Source of the DNA: Sesamum alatum | Taxonomy: Eukaryota; Streptophyta; Magnoliopsida; Lamiales; Pedaliaceae | Assembly: GCA_034509735.1 (NCBI GenBank) | Contig: JACGWO010000010.1 | Span: 12,971,193-13,035,192 of the forward strand | Length of the DNA stretch: 64,000 nucleotides | Reading direction: 5' to 3' | Part shown: piece after piece, positions 25,017 to 37,090 of the stretch | Layout of the letters: each line of letters begins with the position of its first letter | Position numbering within the stretch: the stretch's first letter is position 1 | The notes under the pieces: model-generated | What the model was told of the DNA's origin: nothing | The model's input: the letters and a program-made list of their open reading frames with translations, nothing else | The model's database searches: none | Program-made: the position numbers and the translations under genes

Positions 25017-27310
25017 TGTGACACACCCTATGACACTATACTTTATCACTACTAATCATTATACTCTTTGTAATTATAAGCTGTCTTATAAGATTTTTTA
25101 TTTTAAAATAATAAGATAAATCCTATTTTTATCGATATAATATAAATCCATAAATATATCTTAAATAACGATAGATGTCATAAAAATTTTATATCTACTA
25201 AGCCGCATGTATACTCATGTACATAACTCCAAAAAAAGATCTTAAGACTATTATAGAATTTGAAATGCAAACCGACAAAAGACTATAGTCACATAGCTAG
25301 AACTTTTGGCTTCAGATGTCACGGCTGACCCATCTATTAAGATCCATGACACAAATTCAAATTTGATGTAGCTAGTCACCGTGATCTATCTCCTGAAAAA
25401 TATTAGCAAGGGATGAGCTGCCTACTCAATAAGTATAACTAACCAGCCTATATACACACCTATAAATACATGTCGTAACACAACCAACACGTATTCGATA
25501 TACAATCACCACAAAATTACAAAATAATCAATACCACAATCATGCATCAGTATACAATACAGTCTAAGAATTCACAATTTATTCTCTTGGCGCCCTACTT
25601 ACTCTAATTGGAGTACATCAGTCAATGGTTCTGCCGGCTATCATCATTTCAATGAATGTCATATCATATACGACACAGGATACCCGTCGAATGCGATATC
25701 CCCACACTATTTGGGTGTGTAGCAATATCAGCACAAAATATCACAACGAACATGGCATCCCCACACCAACCCACTGTGTAGCTATTAGCACAAGATATTT
25801 CCCGCTACCAAAAATACCCCAATACCCTACGCGCCATGGTACCTAGCTTATATTCATTTTTCTCATATCACATCGTCACCAATCACACCATTATAAACCA
25901 TTGACTATATTTCCCAACTAGGTAAGTCATCTCTTTATCTCCGTTCAACGTTTTACCCATAAATGACTTCCTTGTTCAACACCATACAACAATAGAATAT
26001 AATATAAGAAAATCATTTATTAAACTTTATAATACATAAATAATCGCAAATAAACACATAACGACAACTTCACAGAATAACCACGTAATCCAAATAAGCA
26101 TTTACAAATTCCAGCCATGTTTACTAAAACCAAGTATAATCATATATATTTATATAGATCCCATTAACTATACTTACCTCAATCCCAAAACGATTATGCT
26201 AGTAGAAGGAGCTGATCAATCTCTACTTTACCCCCATGTCCTATAATAGGTTATAACATGTATAATCAATATATATTGAAAATATCATAAATTACGAATG
26301 AAATTACTAAATATATGCGTATATTTTATACCAATCTTTTAATATTTCATTTATATTGAAATTCAAACCTCCGTTCATCCCTCGTCTAAACATTAAGACA
26401 TTATAAGCTTTCCTAGTATATATATAATTTATCAATTAACTCATAAGAGCTCATTTCATCAAACCCCTCATATTTTTATAACTATCGTTCTCTATAACAG
26501 CCCTAAATAAAATTATTACAAAAATATCATATTCCTTTCTAATAAATACCATATTTCTCAAATATAATTTCCTAATATTTCTCAAACATAATTTTCTACT
26601 ATTCCTATTAATTTATGTCAATTCTTCACTATCATAATAATTATTTAAACAATAATATATACAATTATGTATTTGGTTAATAAACTCGATTAATTTTGAA
26701 TAATCCATTATACCAACAACTAAATCTAACAGCTTAAATAAATTCTAATTTATTGTCTATAATATCCCCGATCCAATTAAATATTTACCTGATCCCTAAT
26801 TTGTATAACTACTAAAATTCATTAAATTCTCCAGTTAAATAGTAAATCAGATAGTACAAATCATATTTAATAAATGCAATAATTAAAAAATATTGATATA
26901 ATTATCATTTTATAATTTAAAATAAAATTATACTAACTTATTTTGCGTCTGAAGTGAACACATTTAGCTATGTGTAAGTGTGGGTTTAAATCTTCAAATG
27001 TGTGTGATTGATTTCTTAAATAGCAAGTTAGTAATATATATTTTTATATATGTGTGGAAATGGAAGGTAGCCACGTGCTACGGCTGAAATCGTATACTTC
27101 AGTTTTTTAAATAATTTTATTAAAATATAATTTAGTCCCCAACTTCTATATATTTATGTATTGACCACAAATATTTAATAAAGCTCCAATTTAGTCCCTT
27201 CAAATTTTAATATATTTATAAGTTCAACTTATAACTTATAATTAAATTAGATTTCCTTAATAATTACTAATTAGTCTCTCAATTATGTATAAAATTCTAT
27301 AGACGTCACA
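25017..27310 (-). repeat. Gypsy 3' LTR
   Basis: Begins TGTGACACACCCTATGACAC on the plus strand and ends CTATAGACGTCACA. It aligns along its whole length with 34410-36704, with scattered substitutions and small indels. Confidence 0.92.
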
Positions 27311-27335
27311 ATTGTCCCCTCCTAATAAAAATTTC
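27311..27335 (-). promoter_or_regulatory. Gypsy polypurine tract
   Basis: Next to the 3' LTR. The minus strand reads TTAGGAGGGGACAAT immediately before TGTGAC, the expected position and composition for plus-strand priming. Confidence 0.7.
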
Positions 27336-27369
27336 GTCCCCAAAATTTAACTAACTTACCTGTTTCAGG

Positions 27370-27940
27370 GAATAAATAAGGGTACCTCTCTCTCATATGC
27401 CCCTCAACCTCCCAAGTGGCCTCTCTTGGAGAATGATGACTCCATCTCACTTTTACCATAGGTATCTCCTATTTCTTAATTTTCTTACACTTTTGTCCAA
27501 AATTTCTGTTGGCTCTTCCACATACGTCAATTCCTCAGAAATCTCTATTTCTGGTTCACGGATAACATGGTTAGGATCCGATCGATATCATCGTAGCATC
27601 GAAACAAGAAACACATCATGTATCTGTGATAACTCTACTGGCAGCGCTAGTCAATACGCTAGTGGTCCGATTCTTTCAATAATTTCATACGGCCCAATAT
27701 ACCTCGGACTTAACTTTGCTTGCTTGCCAAACCTCTAAATTCCCTTCCACGGAGATACTTTTAGGAAGACCTTCTCACCAATTTCATATTCCATCTCCCT
27801 TTGATGTTTGTCAACATAACTTTTCTGATGATCTTGGGCTGCTTTCAAACACTTTTTAACTATTTGTACCTTCTCCATCGTCTGTTGTACCAATTCCGGA
27901 CCTTCTAGTTGTCGTAATCCCTCAATATCCCAACATACTG
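27370..27940 (-). pseudogene. Gypsy integrase C-terminus and chromodomain-like tail
   Basis: Minus-strand translation gives KLSPRYIGPYEI, then RLALPVELSQIHDVF, VRKLRNKEIPMVKVRW, and an end like EATWEVEGHMRERYPYLF. This is the post-integrase and chromodomain-like pattern of plant chromoviruses. It is interrupted by a stop near 27600. Confidence 0.75.
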
Positions 27941-27944
27941 GACT

Positions 27945-28405
27945 TCAACATCTTCTTCCATATAAAGCTTCATATGGGGCCATACCGATGCTACAATGAA
28001 AACTGTTGTTATATACAAACTCCATCAAAGGTAAGTGATAATCCCAGTTGCCCTTGAACTCCATTACACAAGCCCTCATCATATCTTCCAGAGTCTGAAT
28101 TGTTCTTTCTGACTGTCCATCTGTCTGAGGATGAAATGCGATACTAAAATGAAATTTTGTGCCCAACGCCCTTTTTGTAAGCTTTCCTAAAAACGTGAGG
28201 TGAATCGAGAATCTCTATCTAACACAATAGATATAGGCACACCATGTAGTGTCACAATTTCGAAAATGTACAACTCAACTAACTTGTTTAGGGAATCACT
28301 TTGTTGTACAGGCAAGAAATGAGCTGATTTCGTCAATCTATCTACGATTACCCAAATAGCATCATGCTTTCTGAGTGTACAGGGAAACCCTACAACAAAA
28401 TCCAT
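27945..28405 (-). pseudogene. Gypsy integrase core
   Basis: Two frames cover the core: [20 protein letters not shown] to [19 protein letters not shown] (28405-28187), and FHFSIAFHPQTDGQSERTIQ to MAPYEALYGRRC (28166-27945). The catalytic Asp, Asp and Glu positions are recognisable (D in MDF, D in VLDRDSRF, E in QSERT). A frameshift separates the pieces. Confidence 0.85.
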
Positions 28406-28483
28406 AGTGATCTTCTCCCATTTCCATTATGGTATAGATAACAATTGAAGTTTGCCTGCTGGCGGCTAATGTTCTGCCTTTAC

Positions 28484-29551
28484 CTACTGACAAGTCATAC
28501 ATTTAGCCCCAAATTCTGCCACATATTTCTTCATTGTCTGCCACCAGTAATATGGTCTTAAGTCTCGACACATCTTTACAGTACCAGGATGCATTGCATA
28601 TGGTGCATTGTGAGCTTCCCACAAAATCTCTTCCCGTAATCCATCCACATCAGGTACACAAACTCGTCCTCCATTCTCTATCACTTCATCAGCCCTTACT
28701 GAAAAATTTAGTTTCTTACCTTGTTTCATCCTCTCTAGCATCCGTAATAATAAAGGATCTCGAGTCTGTGTTTCTCTAATTGTATCCACAAGGTTCGATT
28801 TAAGCTGCAAGGTTGCTAACAAACCTGCTACCTGATCAACCTCTAATACTGTATTCGTAGATCTCATCTCTAGTAGCAATGTCAAATTGTGACTCCCCAA
28901 ATTTTCCAAAGTGCTTGAACTCTTTCTACTTAATGCATCCGCTACCACATTCGCCTTCCCTGGATGATAATCAATGGTGCAATCATAATCCTTTAACAAT
29001 TCTATCCACCTTATTTGCTGCAAATTCAACTCTTTTTGGGTCAGAATATATTTCAAACTCTTATGGTCAGTGAAGATCTGAAATCTTTCTCCATAAAAAT
29101 AATGTCTCCAAATCTTTAATGTATGCACAATTACAGCTAACTCCAAGTCATGTGTGGGATAATGTAACTCGTGAGTCCTCAACTGGCGAGATGCATAGGC
29201 AATTACCTTCCCGTTTTGCATCAATACACATCCTAAACCCTGTTGTGATGCATCTGTGTATACCACGTATCCACTGCTACCAGATGGTAAAACCAAAATC
29301 TGAGTCGATGTCAATCTTTTCTTTAGCTCGTCAAAATTTTGCTGACATTGTTCAGTCCAATGGAAAGGTGCCATTTTCCTCAATAACTTAGTCAAAGGAC
29401 CTGCAATTAGGGAAAAACCCTCAACAAATCTCCTATAATATCCAGCTAATTCCAAGAAACTTCGACCTTCAGTTGTATTTTTCGGTACTCTCCATTCCAT
29501 AATAGCCTTCACTTTTGCAGGGTCAGGCATAACCCCACCACCCGATATCAC
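28484..29551 (-). pseudogene. Gypsy RT end, RNase H and integrase zinc-binding region
   Basis: This is the longest open frame of the element (355 codons). It has the RT connection region ([16 protein letters not shown]), RNase H ([59 protein letters not shown]) and the integrase HHCC start ([23 protein letters not shown]). Motifs are intact in this stretch. The frame continues from the upstream RT part, which is broken by a stop and a frameshift. Confidence 0.9.
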
Positions 29552-30302
29552 ATGCCCTAAGAAAAAACACCTGATTTACCCAAAATTCACACTTTCTTAG
29601 CTTAGCATACAACTCTTTTTCTTTCAAAATCTGCAACACTATCCTCAGATGTTGTTTATGTTCCTCTCTATTCCTCGAGTATACCAAGATGTCATCTATA
29701 AAGACTATCACAAACTGATCCAGGTATTCTTGGAATGTACGGTTCATTAATGCCATGATCGTCGCTGGTGCATTTGTTAACCCAAATGGCATCACTAGGA
29801 ACTCATAGTGACCATAACGAGTATGAAAAGCTGTTTTTGGTATATCTTTCTCTGCTATCCTCAACTACTAATACCTAGACCTCAAATCGATCTTTGAAAA
29901 TGTTGTAGCCCCCTTCAACTGGTCCAGTAGGTCATCAATTCTCGGTAACGGATATTTATTCTTCACTGTCACCCTATTCAATTGGCGGTAATCGATGCAC
30001 AACCTCATACTACTTTCTTTCTTTTTCACAAATAACACTGGTGCTCCCCACAGTGAAGTACTTGGTCTGATAAACCCTTTCTCCAACAATTCTCCTATTT
30101 GCTTCTTAAGCTCTTGTAATTCTACTGGGCCCATTCTATACGATGAAATAGAAATTGGGGCAACTCCTGGGAGAGTTTCTATAGTAAAGTCCACTTCCCT
30201 ATGTGGTGGCAAACCTGGTAAGTCATCAGGAAACACTTCAGGAAAGTCTCTCACTACAGGGATCCCTTCCAGTGTGGGACTAATTTTCGTGGTATCTATC
30301 AC
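29523..30302 (-). pseudogene. Gypsy reverse transcriptase
   Basis: Two open parts. Part one, 30302-29868, has [54 protein letters not shown] and [10 protein letters not shown]. Part two, 29864-29523, has [20 protein letters not shown], then the catalytic [11 protein letters not shown] stop lies between the parts at 29867, where the family has a continuous YxQLRI-type stretch, and the end is frameshifted near 29570. Confidence 0.92.
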
Positions 30303-30443
30303 ATATAGGCCTCACATCCTTCTAACATCAATCATCTCGCCTTTATGGCTTATATCACACAAACTAGCACTACTTGTCGGTCCCCCACAAATACTACTTT
30401 TGGCTTGCCAGAAGATTCAATCATCACTTCTTTCTTATATCAG

Positions 30444-30749
30444 TCAACCCACTGCCTTATGTTGAGCTAACCAATCCATCCCCAAGATTACATCAAACTC
30501 CTTCAAATCCATCATTATCTGATCTACAGGTAAATTTATGTCACCAATCCTCACTAAACTCCCCTTTCTAACACTATCCATTATCACACCTCCTCCCACA
30601 GGCAAATGAACCATCAACTTATATCCCAAAGGGTTGTTCTCACCAGGTATTTTAGATGCAAGTTCTGAGGATATGTATGAATGCGTAGAGTCAGGATCAA
30701 TTAAAACATAAGCCTCAATATCAAATAATAAGATCATACCTGAAATCAC
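30444..30749 (-). pseudogene. Gypsy protease region
   Basis: Contains LIDPDSTHSYIS and DVILGMDWL. The usual active-site pattern is Asp-x-Gly-Ser; here the Gly is Asp (DPDS), which would probably disable the protease. Confidence 0.8.
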
Positions 30750-30813
30750 GTCATTCGATATTGGAGCTTCCCCCCAGTCATGTTATATATTCTTGCTTGA
30801 GTCTATCCCGGAG

Positions 30814-31484
30814 CTACTTGTGCTCCGGCCCTAGTCGTACTCCAACAATAGTATGACCACAGTCTCTATTACCAGTACCTCTACCCCTACTTCTGTCTCT
30901 GCCCCTCTCAGCTGCTCGACTACTACTCCCGATACTATTTTGACTATGTGTCCCACTGGTTGCACTTCCACCTACATCTGTAATCTGACTAGGACAATCC
31001 CTAAATATATGTCCTCTACTCCCATAATTATAACAAGTATGGGCTATAGCATCTTGTCTCCAACATGGTCCCAAATGTCGCCTCCCGCAGGTAGAACAAC
31101 TCGGTATGAAGGCTAACCCCCTGCCATAACTCTGTGCAGTTCCCCTACCTGATCCAGTAGAGGGAAAACTAGATGAATTGCGTTCTGCCCATCCCCTGTT
31201 GAAGCCCACTGATCCACCAAATTTCGATCCACTACTTCCTCAAAAAGCGGAGCCACCACGTGCAAAACTTCCACCTGCTGCTGAAAATGAACAGCCCGTG
31301 CCCCTCTTGGTCAACCTACTAGAATCCCTTGTCGTATATGTTGACTTTCTCTTCTTTTATCCCTCTTCTTATCTTCAGTCACTGCCTCTTCCATCCGAAC
31401 TACTGACTTAACGAGACTTTTAAAGTTTGTAATTCTGACTGCAAGACCTCTTTTATCTCTGGTTGTAACCCCTGTTCAAATCGG
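30814..31484 (-). pseudogene. Gypsy gag, C-terminal part with zinc knuckle
   Basis: Begins at the right with FEQGLQPEIKEVLQSEL directly at the nested LTR boundary, then SQ-rich sequence, a Cys/His stretch CSTCGRRHLGPCW and the zinc knuckle remnant CYNYGSRGHIFRDC (second Cys replaced by Tyr). There are stops and frameshifts between about 31400 and 31210. Confidence 0.82.
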
Positions 31485-33629
31485 TCAAACGTTATGTGGA
31501 TTGTCCCGGGAGATGAACGCGAATAGCGGAAGCGCGAAAGATTGGATAATAAAATTGCAAAGCATAATTAAACGGAATTTAAATCATGCATAACATACAT
31601 AACCGGATCAAGGGGTGTGCCCTTGATTCTCCTGGGCGGTTCGGTGTATCTCATGTTCAATAAAAACACAACATGGAGACCATAGAATTGGAACCGAAAA
31701 ATGTAATTAAACAACCTACCCGGTTGTAGTTTTGTCTTCGTTCGGCTACATGCATTGTTCCCCGTTTTGCACCAAGATCTCAAAGAAGAGACCCTCTAAA
31801 TCATGACACTCGTTACACCGGAAAGCAAAGAATCCTTGTGCTAGCAAGAAATTATTTGGGGAGAAGAGACATCGATGCACGCTATCAATTAACGCAATCG
31901 ACGTCTCTTATATTCTAACTTGAATTCATCAAGAAGAACAAAGTAGAGACCTTGGAGAGTATAAGAGGGGATGGACGAATTCTTGAGAGAATTTTGGGAA
32001 ATGAGAGTTGTAGAGATTAGTAGGTGTATGTGTGTGTTTTTGAGTATTTATAGAAGATGAAATTTCCTATTCTTTCTCAAACTCTTCTAAAGAGACACAC
32101 TTTGACTAGGATTTTGATCTAGTCAAATCCTAGTCAAACTAGGCTTTGATTAAGTCAAATTAATCATGGCCCTTCATCTCATCAATCCCTTGATCAAATC
32201 TTGTCCATCTATTTTGATGGGCTTTATGGAATGGGCTTTATTTAATTCTAAATTAAATAATCCCATGGACTTTATATTAAATCCTATTTAATATACTAAG
32301 CCCATTAATTAATTAATGGAATGGACTTCATTTAATTCCCAATTAAATAGTCCCATGAATTTTATATTAAATCCTATTTAATATACCAAGCCCATTAATT
32401 AATTCACCCTTTTAATCTAATTAAAAGGGAAGCCCATGCTTTATAAAATTCATAAATCTAATTTATGAATTCAAGCCCAATTATTCCAAATAATCCATCG
32501 AGGCTTGAATCTCCAAGAAGTATAATTTAATTTCATTAAATTAAACCTTCTCCCGGAATTAATTCCAAATTAATTCCCTTTCATTTGGTGTAGCGGGTGT
32601 GACTCTTTAGGTTCACCTTTCAGCTACACTTGGACCTACTTCTTGTTATTCCATAACATAAGTAGTCCGTCACCATGGGTGGCCATCTAGCAACGGTCCA
32701 TGGCACTAGAGACTAGGTGAATATGTGGTGTGAACATTTAGGCTCCGAGTTATACGCAGGTGCGGTCATACCGACGCTCGATACGTACGGGTACGGTCCT
32801 ACTGTCGCCTGTCTCCCGGCCTTTAGTCTAGGGCATGGAATTGGGCGTCGGTTCCCATCCTTGACTAGGCATCTATTCTTAATGCTCGAGATGAGTTTAA
32901 CTCGACGTAGGAAATCCTTTCCCACTACATCAAGTGCTATGGCCATAGACTTTGTGAGTCTAAACCATCTCAGAGCGCATAGGAGATCTCACTGTCATAT
33001 CCTTTGACAGGGGACAAATCCTGTTCTGGAATACACCGTTCTTACATACTCCGACTGCACTGGACAAGGCTTATGATGACCATGTCATATAACCGGTCAA
33101 ATTTCACCAGATCCAAGATACAACCTTAGTATGTAGGGGACTGCCGTGATCCTCAAGTCCGAGGACTAATCCCATACTATCGAAACCAGGAATACCAGTC
33201 ATACCGACCAAGCCCGAGTGGCTTCCATATGACGATTCCCGCGAGTCACCTCAGTCAGCAGCCACCTAGCTGGCTGACCTACTAACACTGCATGGACGAG
33301 CCTCGTCACTTGTCGATGAAATGCGACTGCAGATGCTTAGTGCAAGTCTCAAATGGATTCTCGATACCCTGTCTCGAGATTCCTTTGACTTGGAGTATTT
33401 CAGATCGATTCGGCGAAACTGATTACATGAACCTACCTCCAAGCGTAGTTCCAATTTCCCAAAATGTGATTTCAGTCTATGGGCGTTTGTTGTGACAAGC
33501 AGTAAGTACAACAAACTCATGCCTTTGAATCCTTACTACATTCATTAACATAATATTACTTGTTCACAGATTGACGAATGGTTCTTAGAACAGCCAATAC
33601 CATTGAATTTCTGGTCACCTATTCTAACA
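31485..33629 (-). mobile_element. Copia solo LTR copy C nested in the Gypsy gag
   Basis: On the minus strand it starts TGTTAGAATAGGTGACC at 33629. It is flanked by the 5-bp duplication ATCGG (31480-31484 and 33630-33634). If the LTR and one duplication are ignored, the gag frame reads RYYR then FEQGLQPEI, the normal gag pattern, which confirms the boundaries. The distal terminus reads CATAACGTTTGA, not the usual CA end. Length 2145 bp. Confidence 0.92.
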
Positions 33630-33634
33630 ATCGG

Positions 33635-34356
33635 TAATATCGATCCTCCTGTGTTGCTACTGCTTCTGGTGCATACTTGGCTAATGCGGCAAAACGAATC
33701 TCATACTCAGCCACTGTCTGATCATCTCCTTGTACTAAGTTTGGAAACTCCATTTACTTCTTCTCTTGGTACATCTTAGGTCTATATTTATCGTCAAATT
33801 CTTTCTGAAATTTGGCCCAAGTTATCTCTCGTGGCTCATATGCCCTCTTTACCGACCTCCACCAAATCAGTGCATTCCCCGTGAATAAAGAAACAACGTA
33901 CTTTCGATTTTCTAGAGTATAGTTTAATAAGTTCATCACATCTTCGGTCTTTTCCCACCATTTCTCACAAAGCTCTGGGTTTAGGGTACCCTCAAATTTT
34001 GTAGCTCCCATCTTTTTAATCCTCTCATAATTACGGTCAACTATAGGAACCGGTTGTGCTGGCACTAGGGCTGGTACATGTGCCTGTGCAAGAAATTGTG
34101 CTTGAGCTTGGGCCTGGGCCTGCAAGGCCATCTGGAGGATCTGTGCATACTCTGGTGGTAACCCTACCGCTGGAGCACCACCAGGAGGAATTGGAGCATC
34201 AACACCAACACCCTCTCGACCTATCCCAACTCCACCTGCACTTGCAGGTGCAATGGAGCTGTCTGCGGACTCTACTGACTCTTCTCTACTAGCTACTTGG
34301 TCAGCACGTTCACCTTGAGAAGCCATCCTATTAAGCAATTCAATCATTAGACACAT
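33635..34356 (-). pseudogene. Gypsy gag, N-terminal part
   Basis: Open from 34356 to 33754 (200 residues). An Ala/Gly/Pro/Gln-rich N-terminus (QAQAQAQFLAQA) is followed by the retrotransposon gag domain: FEGTLNPELCEKWWEKTEDV, WRSVKRAYEPREITWAKF, FDDKYRPKMYQEKK. A stop at 33751-33753 interrupts the frame just before MEFPNLVQGDDQTVAEYEIR, which continues in the same frame to the nested LTR. Confidence 0.88.
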
Positions 34357-34389
34357 CCCATAGTCAACTTATCACCATAGAAACGTAGA

Positions 34390-34409
34390 CCTGCTCTGAT
34401 AGCACCCAA
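34390..34409 (-). promoter_or_regulatory. Gypsy primer binding site
   Basis: The minus strand just after the 5' LTR reads TTGGGTGCTATCAGAGCAGG, which contains TATCAGAGC as in the initiator-methionine tRNA binding site TGGTATCAGAGC, with three extra bases. Confidence 0.7.
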
Positions 34410-36704
34410 TGTGACACCTCCTATGGGACTATACTTTATCACTACTAATCATTATACTATTCGTAATTGTAAGTTGTCATATAAGATTTTTCATTTTAAA
34501 CTAATAAGATAAATCCTATTTTTATCGATATAATATAAATCCATAAATATATTTTAAATAATGATAGATGTCATCAAAAGTTTATATCTACTAAGCCACA
34601 TGTATACTCATGTACATAACTCCAAAAAAACAGCTTAAGACTACTATAGAATTTGAAATGCAAACCCGACAAAAGTCTATAGTCACATAGCTAAGACTAT
34701 TGACTTCAGATGTCACGGTTGACCCACCTATTAAGATCTATGGCACGACTTCAAATTTGATGTAGCTAGTCACCATGATCTATCTCCTGAAAAATATTGG
34801 CAAGAGATGAGCTGCCTACTCAATAAGTATAGCTAACCAGCCTATATACACACCCATAAATACATGTCGTAACACAACCAACAAGTATTCGATATACAAT
34901 CACCACAAAAATAACAAATAATCAATACCACAATCATACATCAATCTATAGTACAGTCTAAGAATTCACAGTTTATACTCTTGGCGCCCTGCTACTTTAA
35001 TTGGAGTACATCAGTCAATAGTTATGCCGGCTATCATCATCTCAATCACTAACATATCATATAAAACACAGTATACCCATCGAATGCGATATAGCCACAC
35101 TATCTGGGTGTGTAGCAATATCAACAGAGAATATCACAACGAACATGGCATCCCCACACCACCCCAGCGTGTAGCTATTAGCACAGGATATTCCCTGCTA
35201 CCTAGAATACCCCGATACCCTACGCGCCATGGTACCTAGCTTATATACATTTTTCTCATATCACATCGTCACCAATCACATCATCATAAACCATTTACTA
35301 TGTTCCCCAACTAGGTAAGTCATCTCTTTATCTCCGTTCAATGTTATACCCATAAATGACTTCCTTGTTCAACACCATACAACATAGAATATAATATAAG
35401 AAAATCATTTGTAAAACTTTATAATACATAAATAATCACAAATAAACACATAACGACAACTTCACAGAATAACCACGTAGTCCAAATAAGCATTTACAAA
35501 TTCCATCCAGGTTTACGACAACCAAGTATAATCATATATATATTTATATAGATCCAATTAACTATACTTACCTCGATCCCAAAACGATTATGCTAGTAGA
35601 AGGAGTTGATCAATCCTATACTTTACCCCCGTGTCCTATAATTGGTTATAATATGTATAATCAATATATATAAAAAATATCGTAAATTACGAAGAAAATT
35701 ACTAAATATATGCGTATATTTTATACCAATCCTTTAATATTTCATTTATAATGAAATTCAAACCTCCGTTCATCCATCGTCTAAACAATTAGACATTATA
35801 AGCTTTCCTGGTATATATATATAATTTATCAGTTTACTCATAAGAGCTTATTTCATCAAACCACTCATATTTTTATAACGATCCTTCTCTATAACAACCC
35901 TAAATAAAATTATTACAAAAATCTCATATTCCTTTCTAATAAATACCATATTTCTCAAATATAATTTTCTAATACTTCTCAAACATAATTTTCTACTATT
36001 CCTATTAATTTCTGTCAATTCTTCACTATTATAATAATTATTTAAATAATAATATATACAATTGTGTATTTGGTTAATAAACCCGATTAATTTTGAAAAG
36101 TCCATTATACGAACAACTAAATCTAACTGATTAAATAAATTTTAATTTATTGGCTATAATATTCCCGGTCCAATTAAGTATTTACCGATCCCTAATTTGT
36201 ATAACTACTCAAATTCATTAAATTCTTCGATTAAATAGTAAATCGGATAGTACAAATTAATAAATGAAATAATTAAAAAAATATTAATATAATAATTAAT
36301 TTATAATTTAAAATAAAACTATACTAACTTGTTTTGCGTCTGAAGTGAACACATTTAGCTATGTGTAAGTGTGTGTTTAAATCTTCAAATGTGTGTGATT
36401 GATTTCTTAAATAGCAAGTTAGTAATATATATTTTTATATATGTGTGGAAATGGAAGGCAGCCACGTGCTGCGCCTGAAATCGTATACATTAGTTTTTTT
36501 TAAATAATTTTATTAAAATTGTAATTTAGTCCCCAACTTCTATTTATTGATGTATTGACCACAAATATTTAATAAAGCTCCAATTTAGTCCCTTCAAGTT
36601 TTAATATATTTATAAGTTCAACTTATAACTTATAATTAAATTAGATTTCCTTAATAATTACTAATTAGTCTCCCAATTATGTATAAAATTCTATAGACGT
36701 CACA
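34410..36704 (-). repeat. Gypsy 5' LTR
   Basis: Begins TGTGACACCTCCTATGGGAC and ends CTATAGACGTCACA on the plus strand, 2295 bp. It pairs with 25017-27310. Scattered differences and small indels between the two LTRs show the insertion is not recent. Confidence 0.92.
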
Positions 36705-37090
36705 ACCACTCTCAAGTGGGGTTTTCGGGAAATTATATCCTAGTGGGCTTAGAGTCCACAAACACAATTCTCCATGCCCCGCTTTTACAGTTCACACGAA
36801 AAATAATTTGTGGGAGGTAACCTATACCATTCTCACCCAATGAGATCCTTGAGATAATTTGTCTCACCTCTTCACATGATTCCAAGGAATCCAAGTGAAT
36901 CATGTTACTTAGCGTTAGGCCTGAACCATCAACCAAATGAATACCTCAACTATCGCCCCCACGACTCGTGTGACAGGGAAATAGGAGTATATTCCATTCG
37001 TTCACAACAACAGCGCAACGTTTTTCCATTCCAAACGTGCACGACTCATGAGACCACGGATGGGCGAAAGTAGCTTCCTCACTACATTGC
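36705..37090 (-). other. Copia 5' leader (minus strand), split from its gag by the Gypsy insertion
   Basis: The reverse complement aligns with about 54960-55290 upstream of the plus-strand Copia gag: shared ACCTCCCACAAA, GTAAAAGCGGGG(C/T)ATGGAG, TAACATGATTCACTTGGA and ACACGAGTCGTGGGGGC-like blocks. On the other side of the Gypsy, 24985-25016 continues this leader (AATAGTGGGAG, ACTAAAAACCAAGTC against ACTGAAAATCCAAGTC). This proves one Copia was split. Confidence 0.85.

Larger units (their letters stand above)
25017..36704 (-). mobile_element. Ty3/Gypsy chromovirus, nearly complete structure, coding decayed
   Basis: The element is bounded by two LTRs of about 2.29 kb (25017-27310 and 34410-36704) and flanked by the 5-bp target duplication ACCAC (25012-25016 and 36705-36709). 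LTR ends are TGTGAC...GTCACA. Order on the minus strand is 5' LTR, PBS, gag, protease, RT, RNase H, integrase, chromodomain-like end, PPT, 3' LTR, which is standard Ty3/Gypsy. Without the nested Copia LTR and its extra 5-bp duplication the element is about 9.54 kb. I infer the Tekay/Del clade from the LTR size and the C-terminal region. Stops in gag and RT make it non-autonomous now. Confidence 0.93.

Noticed and set aside
32713..33520. Several open frames within the nested Copia LTR (also in copies A, B, D and E)
   Set aside because: They fall inside non-coding LTR sequence, and equivalent frames are broken in the other LTR copies.
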